Shown in pieces: positions 17,725 through 26,489 of a DNA stretch of 43,316 nucleotides. Where the stretch lies: contig CAMOUB010000003.1 in NCBI GenBank assembly GCA_946626345.1, forward strand, positions 1-43,316, given 5' to 3'. The notes under the pieces were generated by a model. That model ran no database searches. It was not told the origin of the DNA and was given only the letters and a program-made list of their open reading frames with translations. Position 1 is the first letter of the stretch, and every line of letters starts with the position of its first letter. Position numbers and translations under genes: made by a program. The DNA comes from an uncultured Caryophanales bacterium. Lineage in GTDB: Bacteria; Bacillota_I; Bacilli_A; Acholeplasmatales; Anaeroplasmataceae.

Positions 17725-18275
17725 TATTTTATACCTAATCCATCTTTAAATGCATGACCAACAATTTCAGATACTAATAAATAATTATTATTACATGGAT
17801 CAAATGAAATTGCTTCTAACTTCTTAGGATCAATTTTATCATTTGTTAAAATAGATTCATCAACTGAAACATTAATAATCTTTCCAACTAATCTTCCATC
17901 CTCTCCAAGGCTTATCATTTCACACTCAATTGAAAGAGGATATTCTTTAAATAAAGGGGCATTAACGAATTCTGATTTAAAATGATGGAATCCTGCTTTT
18001 TCTACCTTATTATATGTTTTTTTTCCTGATACAATTCCAAAATAATCAGATTCTTTTACAGTTGATTTAGTTGCGATACTTAATGTAAAAGCTTTTGTTT
18101 TTAATAAATTATCAGTAGTCTTATGACTTGCAAGATTAACTTCTACCTTATCATAATCATAAATTCCACCCCATGCTGCGTTCATTAAATTTGGCATACC
18201 CTTTTCATCGTATGTACCAAGCATTAATACAGGTTGTGGATAAATCCAAGTTTTTACTCCAAAATTTTTTCTCAT
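17724..18275 (-). CDS. Flavin reductase-like (FMN split-barrel) protein
   Basis: 183 aa of the flavin_reduct family. WIYPQPVLMLGTYDEKGMPNLMNAAWGG begins the split barrel. DKVEVNLASHKTTDNLLKTKAFTLSI is the flavin-contact segment and DYFGIVSGKKTYNK the mid signature. It overlaps the lyase gene upstream by four bases (ATGA) and the SDR downstream by one, so the three are translationally coupled. The reaction is not evident; co-expression with an SDR and a PLP lyase suggests a redox or detoxification role. Confidence 0.85.
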   Translation of the reverse strand: MRKNFGVKTWIYPQPVLMLGTYDEKGMPNLMNAAWGGIYDYDKVEVNLASHKTTDNLLKTKAFTLSIATKSTVKESDYFGIVSGKKTYNKVEKAGFHHFKSEFVNAPLFKEYPLSIECEMISLGEDGRLVGKIINVSVDESILTNDKIDPKKLEAISFDPCNNNYLLVSEIVGHAFKDGLGIK

Positions 18276-19438
18276 TTTTTATATTCCTCCTTATATAAAT
18301 TGATTCCTTTTAATAATCTATTTAATCCTTCTGTTACATTTTCTTTAGATGTAGCTAAATTAATTCTAATAAATGTTTTAAAGTTAACGCCATATTCTTC
18401 TCCATATGAAAAATATACCTTAGCCTTATCTTTTAAATATTCACATAAAAATTTTGTATCATCTGTAATTCTTTTACAATCAACCCAAGCTAAATATGTT
18501 GCATCTCCAAAATGATAATCTAATTCCTTTAAATTTTCATTTAAGAAATTTCTTAATATCTTTTTATTATTATAAACATATTTGTTCATTTCATCTAGCC
18601 AAGCTTCGCCTTTATTTAGGGCTACACTAAATGCATCATATACAAATGCGTTACCTTCAGCAACCTCATCTGTATTTAAGCCTCTATTTACAAGCTTTCT
18701 AATCTTTTCATTAGGAATAACTACACATGCACCTTGAAGTCCTGCTAGATTAAAGCATTTAGATGCTGATATACAAGTGATAGATATTTGTTTATTTATA
18801 TCATTAACTGAAGCAAATGGAATATATTCCATACCTGGTGTAACAATGTCACAATGTATTTCATCAGATAAGACTACAACATTATTTTCATAACAAATCT
18901 TACCTATTCTTTCTATTTCTCCTCTTGACCAGATTTTTCCTACAGGATTTTGAGGATTACATAATATTAGCATTCTTACACCATTTTTAATTCTTGCTTC
19001 AAAATCCTTCCAATCTATTTTGTATTCTTTACCATCATAGATTAAATCTGATTGAGAAACCTCTCTATGATTATTGATAATTGAATTAAAGAAAATATTA
19101 TATGTAGGAGTTAAAACCAAAACTCTATCATTAATTTTAGTTACTCTTCTTACAATACTAGATATTGCAGGTACAACACCTGTTGAAAATATCATCCATT
19201 CCTTTTTAAAATCAACATGATGACGCTTAATCCAAAAATCTCTAAATGCATCAAAATAATAATCTGGTGTATTAGTATAGCCTAAGGCACCTAAATCAAC
19301 TCTTTTTTTAATTGCATCCTTAACAATATCTAATGTGTCAAAATCCATATCAGCAACCCACATAGGTAAGACATCAGGATACATCCATTTTAAAGAGCTA
19401 GTTTCTAATCTATTAGCTGTTTTGTCAAAATTATACAT
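18272..19438 (-). CDS. MalY/PatB-type PLP C-S lyase or aminotransferase
   Basis: 388 aa, fold type I PLP enzyme. MWVADMDFDT near residue 26 is the MalY/PatB signature. NPQNPVGKIW and SDEIHCDIV contact the cofactor, and SASKCFNLAGLQGA carries the PLP lysine. PatB-type members split cystathionine or other cysteine S-conjugates to a thiol, ammonia and pyruvate. It is the third gene of the TetR operon. A true aminotransferase role cannot be excluded. AAGGAG lies before the ATG. Confidence 0.88.
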   Translation of the reverse strand: MYNFDKTANRLETSSLKWMYPDVLPMWVADMDFDTLDIVKDAIKKRVDLGALGYTNTPDYYFDAFRDFWIKRHHVDFKKEWMIFSTGVVPAISSIVRRVTKINDRVLVLTPTYNIFFNSIINNHREVSQSDLIYDGKEYKIDWKDFEARIKNGVRMLILCNPQNPVGKIWSRGEIERIGKICYENNVVVLSDEIHCDIVTPGMEYIPFASVNDINKQISITCISASKCFNLAGLQGACVVIPNEKIRKLVNRGLNTDEVAEGNAFVYDAFSVALNKGEAWLDEMNKYVYNNKKILRNFLNENLKELDYHFGDATYLAWVDCKRITDDTKFLCEYLKDKAKVYFSYGEEYGVNFKTFIRINLATSKENVTEGLNRLLKGINLYKEEYKK

Positions 19439-19440
19439 AG

Positions 19441-20283
19441 CTACTCCTTAATAACAATTGTTGTTTTTTTAGGATCAATCATTTTTTCATCTAAAATAAT
19501 TTCTCCAATACCCTTTGCTTCTATTCTACCATTAATTGGATTTTTAACTGAATCTATTTTTGATTGTATAATTGCATCTACATCCTTACATAATTCAAAT
19601 GATAGGTCTGTATTTAATAATTTACAATTAATCATTTTGATTCCATCCATGTAGCACATACCTTGATTTGAATCAATAGTACAATTAATTAATGTAATAT
19701 TTTTTGAATTCCATCCTAAATATTCACCTATGATTGTTGAATCATAAATTGTTACATTTTCGCAATTCCAAAATGAATCCTTAGAATTTAATCTCGCATT
19801 ATGTATTTCTATATTTTTAGCTCCATCAAATGCGTAATTACCAGATAATGTAAAATTATCAATTTTAATATTTTCTGAATTCATTAAAAAATAATTACCT
19901 CTTGCTTGAACATTTTTTAATGTTACATTCTTACAAGTCCATAAAAATTCTTCTGCGTTAGGAATCATTGTATTTTCAATTGTTATATTAGAAGATCTTC
20001 TAAATTGCTTAGGAGCTTCAATAAATGAATCTTTAATATAAATATTATCTGTATACCAAATACCAGATCTTGCTGTATCTAGCCATGTTGTATTAAATAC
20101 CTTTATATTTTTAGAATACCATAAAGGATACTTCCATTTAAATATACAATTATATAATTCTATTTCACTTGATTCCTTTAATGGAGATTCTCCATCAGCA
20201 AATGTTGTATCATAAAATTTTGCATCATGTGTATTATATGCAGCTCTTTCTCCTGTTAAAAGTTCTTGTCTAAATTCTTTCAT
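19441..20283 (-). CDS. DUF3737 family protein (beta-helix-like)
   Basis: The 280-aa protein is made of about 20-residue repeats with alternating Asn/Ile/aromatic positions (for example SENIKIDNFTLSGNYAFDGAKN), the pattern of a right-handed beta-helix. The opening MKEFRQELLTGERAAYN is typical of DUF3737. No signal peptide, so cytoplasmic. No catalytic function is established for the family. It overlaps the end of the TetR gene by 14 bases with its SD (GGAGGT) inside that gene, and precedes the lyase by 2 bases. Confidence 0.85.
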   Translation of the reverse strand: MKEFRQELLTGERAAYNTHDAKFYDTTFADGESPLKESSEIELYNCIFKWKYPLWYSKNIKVFNTTWLDTARSGIWYTDNIYIKDSFIEAPKQFRRSSNITIENTMIPNAEEFLWTCKNVTLKNVQARGNYFLMNSENIKIDNFTLSGNYAFDGAKNIEIHNARLNSKDSFWNCENVTIYDSTIIGEYLGWNSKNITLINCTIDSNQGMCYMDGIKMINCKLLNTDLSFELCKDVDAIIQSKIDSVKNPINGRIEAKGIGEIILDEKMIDPKKTTIVIKE

Positions 20284-20857
20284 CTTTTACCTCCATAAAT
20301 GGGAACAATAAATTATATACATCTACATCTATTCTTTTATCATTAATATCAATATTTCCGCCATTCATTATCCAAATTAGCATTAATCCATATAAAATTG
20401 TTATTATTCTATATGTTAATGAATCAACATCAGTCTCCTTTTTTAATTCATTATTTTTAATTGCATCATTAATGATATTAGAGATAGTATTATAATCATA
20501 TTCAAGCTTACATCTACAATTTAGATTATTTTGAAGCCATGATTTTGTAATTAAAACACCTAAGCTAAAAACACCTTCTTTATATCTTTTAAAATAATAA
20601 TCAAGCTTACTTATGATATCTAGATTACTCATTTTTTCTAATTCTTCATTAATATATCTAAATTCAAGACACCCTATATCAGATATAATATCTTCTTTTT
20701 TCTTGTAATAAACATAAAATGAACCCTTAGCAACTCCAGCAAGCTTAGTTATATCATCTACTGATACATTCTCAAGTCCTTTTTCTCTTACTAGAGTCCT
20801 TGCAGCTTCTACTATTTTAGTCTTTGTTTGATTAGCCTTCTCTTCTCTTTTTCCCAT
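20270..20857 (-). CDS. TetR-family regulator
   Basis: 195 aa. The N-terminal HTH (residues about 12-58) has the family signature ARTLVREKGLENVSVDDITKLAGVAKGSFYVYYKKKEDI. The rest is the helical ligand and dimer domain. It heads the five-gene operon and a tandem palindromic operator overlaps its promoter, so it most likely represses itself and the genes after it. The ligand is unknown. Confidence 0.9.
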   Translation of the reverse strand: MGKREEKANQTKTKIVEAARTLVREKGLENVSVDDITKLAGVAKGSFYVYYKKKEDIISDIGCLEFRYINEELEKMSNLDIISKLDYYFKRYKEGVFSLGVLITKSWLQNNLNCRCKLEYDYNTISNIINDAIKNNELKKETDVDSLTYRIITILYGLMLIWIMNGGNIDINDKRIDVDVYNLLFPFMEVKDERI

Positions 20858-20878
20858 TTTATCACTTCCTTAGTTTAT

Positions 20879-20919
20879 ATTATATCAATTAATGACTATT
20901 AGTCAATGACTTTTGGTCA
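20879..20919 (-). promoter_or_regulatory. TetR operon promoter with two tandem operators
   Basis: Minus strand TTGACT (20901-20906), 16-base spacer, TATAAT (20879-20884). Two 13-base inverted repeats of the form TGAC-N5-GTCA lie at 20893-20905 and 20907-20919, one base apart (period 14). They cover the -35 and the spacer. The spacing would place two dimers on adjoining or opposite faces. Confidence 0.82.
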
Positions 20920-20936
20920 ATTTCACATAATTTAAA

Positions 20937-20959
20937 ATGGCAATCACAAAGATTGCCAT
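20937..20959 (-). terminator. Terminator of the beta-helix lipoprotein gene
   Basis: Minus strand ATGGCAATC, loop TTTGT, GATTGCCAT, then TTTAAATT; perfect 9-bp stem. Confidence 0.85.
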
Positions 20960-20963
20960 AATT

Positions 20964-23081
20964 TTAAAGTGTAAATGAATATGAATTTGAGCCGTTAGTT
21001 ACACTATATGATCCAGATTGAAATGAATCTGAAACTAAATATAAAGATGTATAAGTTGAGGCTAAATCAAAATTAAATATTTCATTATTACTTGAGTCTA
21101 ATACTTGATATTTACCACTACTAAATGAATATGAGCTTGATGATTGTGAAAATCCTCCAAATCCTCCACCCATTTGACTTACACTTCCAAATAATTTATT
21201 TTTAAGGCTTGTTGAAGGTTGTTTTTCAATTAGACCTGCTAAAATACAAGTTCCACCTGTAATACTTATTGTTGAATCACAATCTAAGGCACCAGCACCT
21301 CCGCCTTGTGCTCCTGTTCTTGCAATAACAAAGCCTCCTGTTTGAGTATATGTACCATTAGAATCAATTCCATCAGTATCACCTGAACCAACTGTTACAT
21401 CTACATAGCCACCTTTAATTAATATTGTTTTAGCTAAATATGATCCACCTGCGTTTATTCCATCATCATTTGCTTGTAGTTTAATATTACCATTATTTAT
21501 ATTAATTTGATTTCCTTCTATTCCTTCATGTGATTCATTAATTATTATATTTCCACCATCAATATTTAAAATATAATCCGAATGAATACCATCATCCTTT
21601 GAACTAATATTTAAATCTCCACCATTAATATTTACATTACCAACACCAGTTTCACCATTTTCTAATGTTTCACCTCTATTAGCATGTATTGCATCATCAG
21701 TTGATTTAATATTAATTATTCCGCTATTTATTTCAATATTATTATTACTCTTAATACCTTTAGCTGAATAATCAAGCTTTTCAGAATTAGTTTGTTGCAT
21801 ACCACCTGGCCCTGGCATTTGACTTGTCATTTGATAATTAGTCCAACCAAGGTTAATTATGCCATTTGAAATAGATGATATTTGTAATGTATCATATGTA
21901 CTATTTATTACACCACCATCAGATACAGCATAATAATTATCTAAAGAATTTTCTGTAGTAGATTTGTCATATGCAAATAATTTTACATTTTTATAATTAA
22001 AATTATAGTTAGTTTTGTAATAATAGTATGATTGACGTCCTTGCATACTTACAGAATCATATTCTAGGTTTTGGAACTCGCCACTATTAATATCATCATT
22101 ATAATAATATAGGGCATATCTATAATTTGTGTATGTAGATGTCATTTTTAAATACATATTTGTACTACTTTTTTCAATACTTGAATTAGAATATGATGAA
22201 TAATTTGCAGTATAAATTGTAAGTGTTGGCTTATCAATTCCTTCTGTTTCATCAATAATAAAATCATATGCTGCATCTATTCCATCACAAGCTGCATAAA
22301 TATCAATTATTCCACCTAATATATTTATATTTCCTCTTTGATTACCTTTAGATGAAATATCAGAATTTGAAGTTTTTAATCCATCAGAATTTTTAGATAT
22401 AGCAATAATATTTCCTGATTCAATAGTTAATGAATCATTTCCCTTTAATCCATTATTATAAGCATCTACTTTTAAAGTTAAATTCTTTATTTCTAAATCA
22501 TCCTTAGAATGAATTCCATTATTTGATTTACTAGAAATATATAAGCTTCCCTTACCCTTTATTTCTAAATCAGAATTAGAATAAATTGCAGCACTGCCTT
22601 CTGTCTCATCATTTTCTTCTTCTCTATTATCAATAATTTCATTATAAGTATCCTTATTGGCCTTAATTTCCACTTTTGATGCATCATTAACATAAATACA
22701 AGAATTAATACTAGAAGTTAAAGAAACGCCATCTAAATCCAAAATTACCTTTTGATCTATAGCATCAACCTTTATGATTCCATTTTCCAATTTTCCTTTT
22801 AATATATATTCTCCTTCTTCAGAGATTATATATTCGTTATTAACTGGTTCAATCTTTAAATTAGTTTGTGCGTTAATCAATTCAAAATCCCCTGTTATCT
22901 CAACCTTATTTTCTTCAGCATCTTCTGCCTTTGCGGTTGATGTATCAGATGGTTCATCTGATGAAGATAAAGTTACATTACTAAAATCTGTACTATTACT
23001 TATTTTTTTAGAATTAACACACCCTGATAAAAAAAGGCATGTAATCATCATTATTCCATATAATAAATTTTTCTTTTTCAT
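20964..23081 (-). CDS. Cthe_2159-type carbohydrate-binding beta-helix lipoprotein
   Basis: 705 aa with a lipoprotein signal ending LFLSGC (Cys about 21) and an acidic Ser/Asp linker. From about residue 60 it has the Cthe_2159 (DUF4353) pattern: EGEYILKGKLENG, VILDLDGVSL, then repeated G-N-hydrophobic coils such as LEIKNLTLKVDAYNNGLKG and DDAIHANRGETL/DDGIHSDYIL. Acidic DDGI/DGID turns could hold Ca2+. The C-terminus is Gly/Ser-rich (QMGGGFGGFSQSSSS). Family members bind acidic polysaccharide such as polygalacturonate and can be surface adhesins. It has its own terminator and AGAGGTGG ribosome site. Enzyme activity is not evident. Confidence 0.85.
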   Translation of the reverse strand: MKKKNLLYGIMMITCLFLSGCVNSKKISNSTDFSNVTLSSSDEPSDTSTAKAEDAEENKVEITGDFELINAQTNLKIEPVNNEYIISEEGEYILKGKLENGIIKVDAIDQKVILDLDGVSLTSSINSCIYVNDASKVEIKANKDTYNEIIDNREEENDETEGSAAIYSNSDLEIKGKGSLYISSKSNNGIHSKDDLEIKNLTLKVDAYNNGLKGNDSLTIESGNIIAISKNSDGLKTSNSDISSKGNQRGNINILGGIIDIYAACDGIDAAYDFIIDETEGIDKPTLTIYTANYSSYSNSSIEKSSTNMYLKMTSTYTNYRYALYYYNDDINSGEFQNLEYDSVSMQGRQSYYYYKTNYNFNYKNVKLFAYDKSTTENSLDNYYAVSDGGVINSTYDTLQISSISNGIINLGWTNYQMTSQMPGPGGMQQTNSEKLDYSAKGIKSNNNIEINSGIINIKSTDDAIHANRGETLENGETGVGNVNINGGDLNISSKDDGIHSDYILNIDGGNIIINESHEGIEGNQININNGNIKLQANDDGINAGGSYLAKTILIKGGYVDVTVGSGDTDGIDSNGTYTQTGGFVIARTGAQGGGAGALDCDSTISITGGTCILAGLIEKQPSTSLKNKLFGSVSQMGGGFGGFSQSSSSYSFSSGKYQVLDSSNNEIFNFDLASTYTSLYLVSDSFQSGSYSVTNGSNSYSFTL

Positions 23082-23158
23082 TTTTATCCACCTCTACTGT
23101 AAGTATAGGCAAGAAACCTTAATTAAAACTAAATTAAAATATAACTTTAATAAAAAAA

Positions 23159-23177
23159 GCTCCTACAATGTAGAAGC
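23159..23177 (-). terminator. Terminator of the S41 peptidase gene
   Basis: Minus strand GCTTCTA, loop CATTG, TAGGAGC, then TTTTTTTATT; one G-U pair in the stem. It overlaps the last codons of the gene. Confidence 0.82.
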
Positions 23178-24773
23178 CTTACTTACAACATCTGATAAAA
23201 CATCTTTATCATATATGTCATCATAATCTATTTCATAATCAACATCTATTCCAAGTTCAATAAGCTTATCATTTTCATCAAATAAGCCATTTAAACTACT
23301 TGCACATATAAGCATACCTGTTGGTGTAGTAAATGGATATATAGCACATCCTCCACCACCAGATTTTTTGCCAATTATTTTAGCAAGATTATATTCTTTA
23401 CAATAATTTACAAAATCATTAGCACAGCTAAATGTATATTCTGATGATAATACAAAATAATTAAAATCATATGCATCATCATCAGTATATGAGCCATCTC
23501 TATTGGCATCTACTTTAAATGTTTCAGTTGCTATTTGACCAGATTTTGTATTTTTGAATTCAAAGTATATATCATCATTAGTTATTAATCCTAAAATTTG
23601 AGCTAAGCTAAATGTATCTCCACCACCATTTAATGTTACATTAAAGATTATATTTTTATAATTATTCTCTTTAGCATAATCTAAATATCCTTTTATTTTG
23701 GAATCTATTCCATCTTCTAATTCAACTTCAAATTCATTAAATGTTATCATTAATGTATTAGAATCTATAATCTCACAATCACTATAATTTTTAGATGAAA
23801 AATCTTTTTTTAGCATACGATGAACATTCCAAAAATTTCTTTCTCTATCAGAATATGGTGCATACTCATTTATATTTTCATTAAACATATCAGTTTTTAA
23901 AATATATGTATGCATATCAGATAATGAGCTTATAAATGAATCAACACCAAAAGATGTATGGTCTTGATTCATAATATCAGTCTTATATAAAGCTAAGTTA
24001 TCAGATGTTTTAAAATCAAAATAATTATTTAAGCCATATAATTCATTAAATGTAAAATCTAAAAAATCATAGTTATATTGCATAAATTCTTTTGTAGGCG
24101 TAAATGTAGGAGTAACATTTATATAATAATTATCATATGAATTTCCTATATATTTATCCCCTAAATAATATAGATAATAATATGATTCTAATGAGAATAT
24201 TGAATTAACAACATGAAAAGGTATAACATTTTTATTTTCTACTTCTTTTATATCAAAATTATATTTAGAAATATCTATTACATCAGGTTTTGAATTATCT
24301 CTAATTTCAGTTGATATCATTAATAAATTTTCATGATATTCTGGAATTTCATCATAGTCTTTATCATCTATAGAATAATAATTGTAATTATTAACAGTAA
24401 TTGTATCTTTATCTGAATCAACTACAAATTTATAATCATATTCACCTTTCATCATTGTATAGATATTATCATTAACACTTACTTTATTTGGATAATAACC
24501 TATATTATTTATATAATCATCTATTGAAACATAAGGTATTACTGAATTATCAAAAAAATATGTATCAATATATGAATCCTTGATAGAAAAATTTTTATCA
24601 GCATTACTAAATGGTAATTTTTTCTTAATAACCTCATTATCTTTTTCAGTAATAGTTATTTCCTCTACAGGCTTTGATTCAGTTATTCTATTAGTTTTTG
24701 TATTTGAATTGTTTTTACAGCTTACAAGAGCTAATGTAAAAGCTGATGCAATAATTAAGAATCCTTTTCGCAT
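23163..24773 (-). CDS. S41-family peptidase-like lipoprotein
   Basis: 536 aa with a lipobox LVSC near residue 19, so it acts outside the membrane. The C-terminal half (about 270-530) resembles the S41 core of C-terminal processing peptidases: IIFNVTLNGGGDTFSL corresponds to the DLRNNxGG segment, YTFSCANDF to the nucleophile Ser region, and IIGKKSGGGGCAIYPFTTPTG to the VGxxTxGK segment. No PDZ domain is obvious. The N-terminal half is Tyr/Asp/Asn-rich and unassigned. The start overlaps the HD-GYP gene end by 19 bases. The catalytic Lys/Glu partner is not securely placed. Confidence 0.78.
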   Translation of the reverse strand: MRKGFLIIASAFTLALVSCKNNSNTKTNRITESKPVEEITITEKDNEVIKKKLPFSNADKNFSIKDSYIDTYFFDNSVIPYVSIDDYINNIGYYPNKVSVNDNIYTMMKGEYDYKFVVDSDKDTITVNNYNYYSIDDKDYDEIPEYHENLLMISTEIRDNSKPDVIDISKYNFDIKEVENKNVIPFHVVNSIFSLESYYYLYYLGDKYIGNSYDNYYINVTPTFTPTKEFMQYNYDFLDFTFNELYGLNNYFDFKTSDNLALYKTDIMNQDHTSFGVDSFISSLSDMHTYILKTDMFNENINEYAPYSDRERNFWNVHRMLKKDFSSKNYSDCEIIDSNTLMITFNEFEVELEDGIDSKIKGYLDYAKENNYKNIIFNVTLNGGGDTFSLAQILGLITNDDIYFEFKNTKSGQIATETFKVDANRDGSYTDDDAYDFNYFVLSSEYTFSCANDFVNYCKEYNLAKIIGKKSGGGGCAIYPFTTPTGMLICASSLNGLFDENDKLIELGIDVDYEIDYDDIYDKDVLSDVVSKASTL

Positions 24774-25975
24774 TTTAATTCATCTCTTTCTTTATTTAAT
24801 TTAGCATATATCTTATCTGCTTGATTCATTAGAATTGTTGATGCTTTTAATATCTTAACCTGATTCTTTTTAAAGCATTCAATAACAGGTAAAGATAATT
24901 TATTATTTGTAGCACTTTCTTCTAATATTGAAATAGTTTTTTCAATACTCCATGCTTCTTTATAGCTTCTTTTAGCAATTAGGGCTGATATTACATCAGC
25001 AACCTGTAATATTTGTTGATCAATAGTTAAATTTTGACCTTTAATCTTATTAGGGTAGCCTGAACCATCCATCCTTTCATGATGTCTATAAGCTATTTCA
25101 ATAATATCATAGTCCATTTTAAATGTTAGTATTTCTTTAGTAAACTCAACATGTTTTTTCATTCTGTTATATTCTGTATCGGTTAGCTTATCAGGCGTTT
25201 CTAATATCTTAAGAGGAATACATACCTTACCTAAATCATGAGCTAGACCTGCAACATATATCTTTTTACATCTAACATTTTTAATTTTCATATATTTAGC
25301 TAATTTATATGCAATTATAGCTGTAACCTTTGAATGATATAGTGTCTGAGCACTATACATTTCAAATAGAGACGATAGCATTGTAAAGAATTCAGTTTTT
25401 TCACGTCTATTAAACATCATTTTAGATATGTATTTATAGATTATAGTTTTATAGTGCATTGAATTAATTTCATAAAAAATATCTGTTGTTTTAACTAATC
25501 TAGATAGAGCATAAATATCTAAATGGTTATATTTATTCTTCTCTTCTAATATTTTATTTAATGCTTCATCTTTATCATTTAATTTAAATAAATATTCTGT
25601 ATATTTTTTAATTAAAGCACATTTAATACCATCAGAATATTGAATTGATAATTTCATCTTTTTATTTTCATATAGTAATATTTCAGCATAGTTTTTAAGT
25701 GGTGAGAAATATTTTAAAAATAAATAAGTTTCATTTTTAATTGTTTCTTTATTAGTATCATCATATAGTTTTCCACAATCATTAAAGCAAGCTAAAAAAA
25801 CATATTTTTTAATTGTTTTATTAGGTATACTTTGGATTTTTGCAAATCTATATAAAATAAATGCGTATTTTAGATTAAATTCCATTAATTTTGTGTCTAT
25901 CTTAGACATAAAATCAATTGCTATTTCCCATAAATTTTTAGAAGGTACAATACTTCTACAATTTGGCTCTCTCAT
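24755..25975 (-). CDS. Soluble HD-GYP domain protein (c-di-GMP phosphodiesterase-like)
   Basis: 406 aa, no membrane segments. The N-terminal about 215 residues are helical and TPR-like in character; an HD-GYP domain follows (about 220-390). Metal-binding motifs are intact: HDLGKV (about 247), RHHERMDGSGYP (about 300) and ADVISAL. HD-GYP enzymes hydrolyse c-di-GMP to pGpG or GMP. It is preceded by a good promoter and is the first gene of a unit with the overlapping S41 lipoprotein, which suggests co-expression. Confidence 0.88.
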   Translation of the reverse strand: MREPNCRSIVPSKNLWEIAIDFMSKIDTKLMEFNLKYAFILYRFAKIQSIPNKTIKKYVFLACFNDCGKLYDDTNKETIKNETYLFLKYFSPLKNYAEILLYENKKMKLSIQYSDGIKCALIKKYTEYLFKLNDKDEALNKILEEKNKYNHLDIYALSRLVKTTDIFYEINSMHYKTIIYKYISKMMFNRREKTEFFTMLSSLFEMYSAQTLYHSKVTAIIAYKLAKYMKIKNVRCKKIYVAGLAHDLGKVCIPLKILETPDKLTDTEYNRMKKHVEFTKEILTFKMDYDIIEIAYRHHERMDGSGYPNKIKGQNLTIDQQILQVADVISALIAKRSYKEAWSIEKTISILEESATNNKLSLPVIECFKKNQVKILKASTILMNQADKIYAKLNKERDELKCEKDS

Positions 25976-26007
25976 AATAAAACATCACCCTTTAAATTCT
26001 ACAAATA

Positions 26008-26036
26008 TTATAACAAATTATATACCTCTATGCAAA
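26008..26036 (-). promoter_or_regulatory. Promoter of the HD-GYP/S41 unit
   Basis: Minus strand TTGCAT (26031-26036), 17-base spacer, TATAAT (26008-26013) with TGT before it (extended -10). Confidence 0.75.
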
Positions 26037-26042
26037 ATAAAA

Positions 26043-26061
26043 AAGCAGTTTTAAACTGCTT
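26043..26061 (-). terminator. Terminator after the 138-aa membrane protein
   Basis: Minus strand AAGCAGTTTAAAACTGCTT followed by TTTTATTTT. It overlaps the stop codon region. Confidence 0.82.
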
Positions 26062-26467
26062 GATTATTTTGTCTATTTAACGCAACTAAACCTAAGATTC
26101 CACCAACGATTAATACAGCTGTAATAGAAAGTGCACCTAAAATGATATCTACAATAAATAATGCTTTATTTTTAGAACTATTAATACAGATAGCATACGT
26201 ACCTGCAATTGCACCTGCAATAGCGAAATACATTAATACAGAAAAATATATCATATACATTAACTGTACTTGAGTTGCTTGTTCTTCTGGTGTACCAGGA
26301 AATGATGAATGTAAGTTTCCATTCTTTAAGGCTTCTACAGTGTAATTGTAATATGATTCAGAAGTCCCCATATCCTTAAATATGAAACCTACACCTAATA
26401 ATACTAATGATGTAACAATCGTAATAATTCCACCAACAATTAAAATGATTTTACTAGCTTTTCTCAT
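26051..26467 (-). CDS. Small membrane protein, unknown function
   Basis: 138 aa with three to four hydrophobic segments (about 7-30, 70-92, 100-128) and a short polar loop (about 33-65, with SSFPGTPEEQATQ). The layout resembles DUF4064-like proteins of Firmicutes, but I do not name it with confidence. It follows the 247-aa gene by 22 bases, with AGGAG before its ATG, and the pair ends in a terminator, so they form a two-gene unit. Confidence 0.7.
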   Translation of the reverse strand: MRKASKIILIVGGIITIVTSLVLLGVGFIFKDMGTSESYYNYTVEALKNGNLHSSFPGTPEEQATQVQLMYMIYFSVLMYFAIAGAIAGTYAICINSSKNKALFIVDIILGALSITAVLIVGGILGLVALNRQNNQAV

Positions 26468-26489
26468 ATAATTTCTCCTAAAGAATTTA

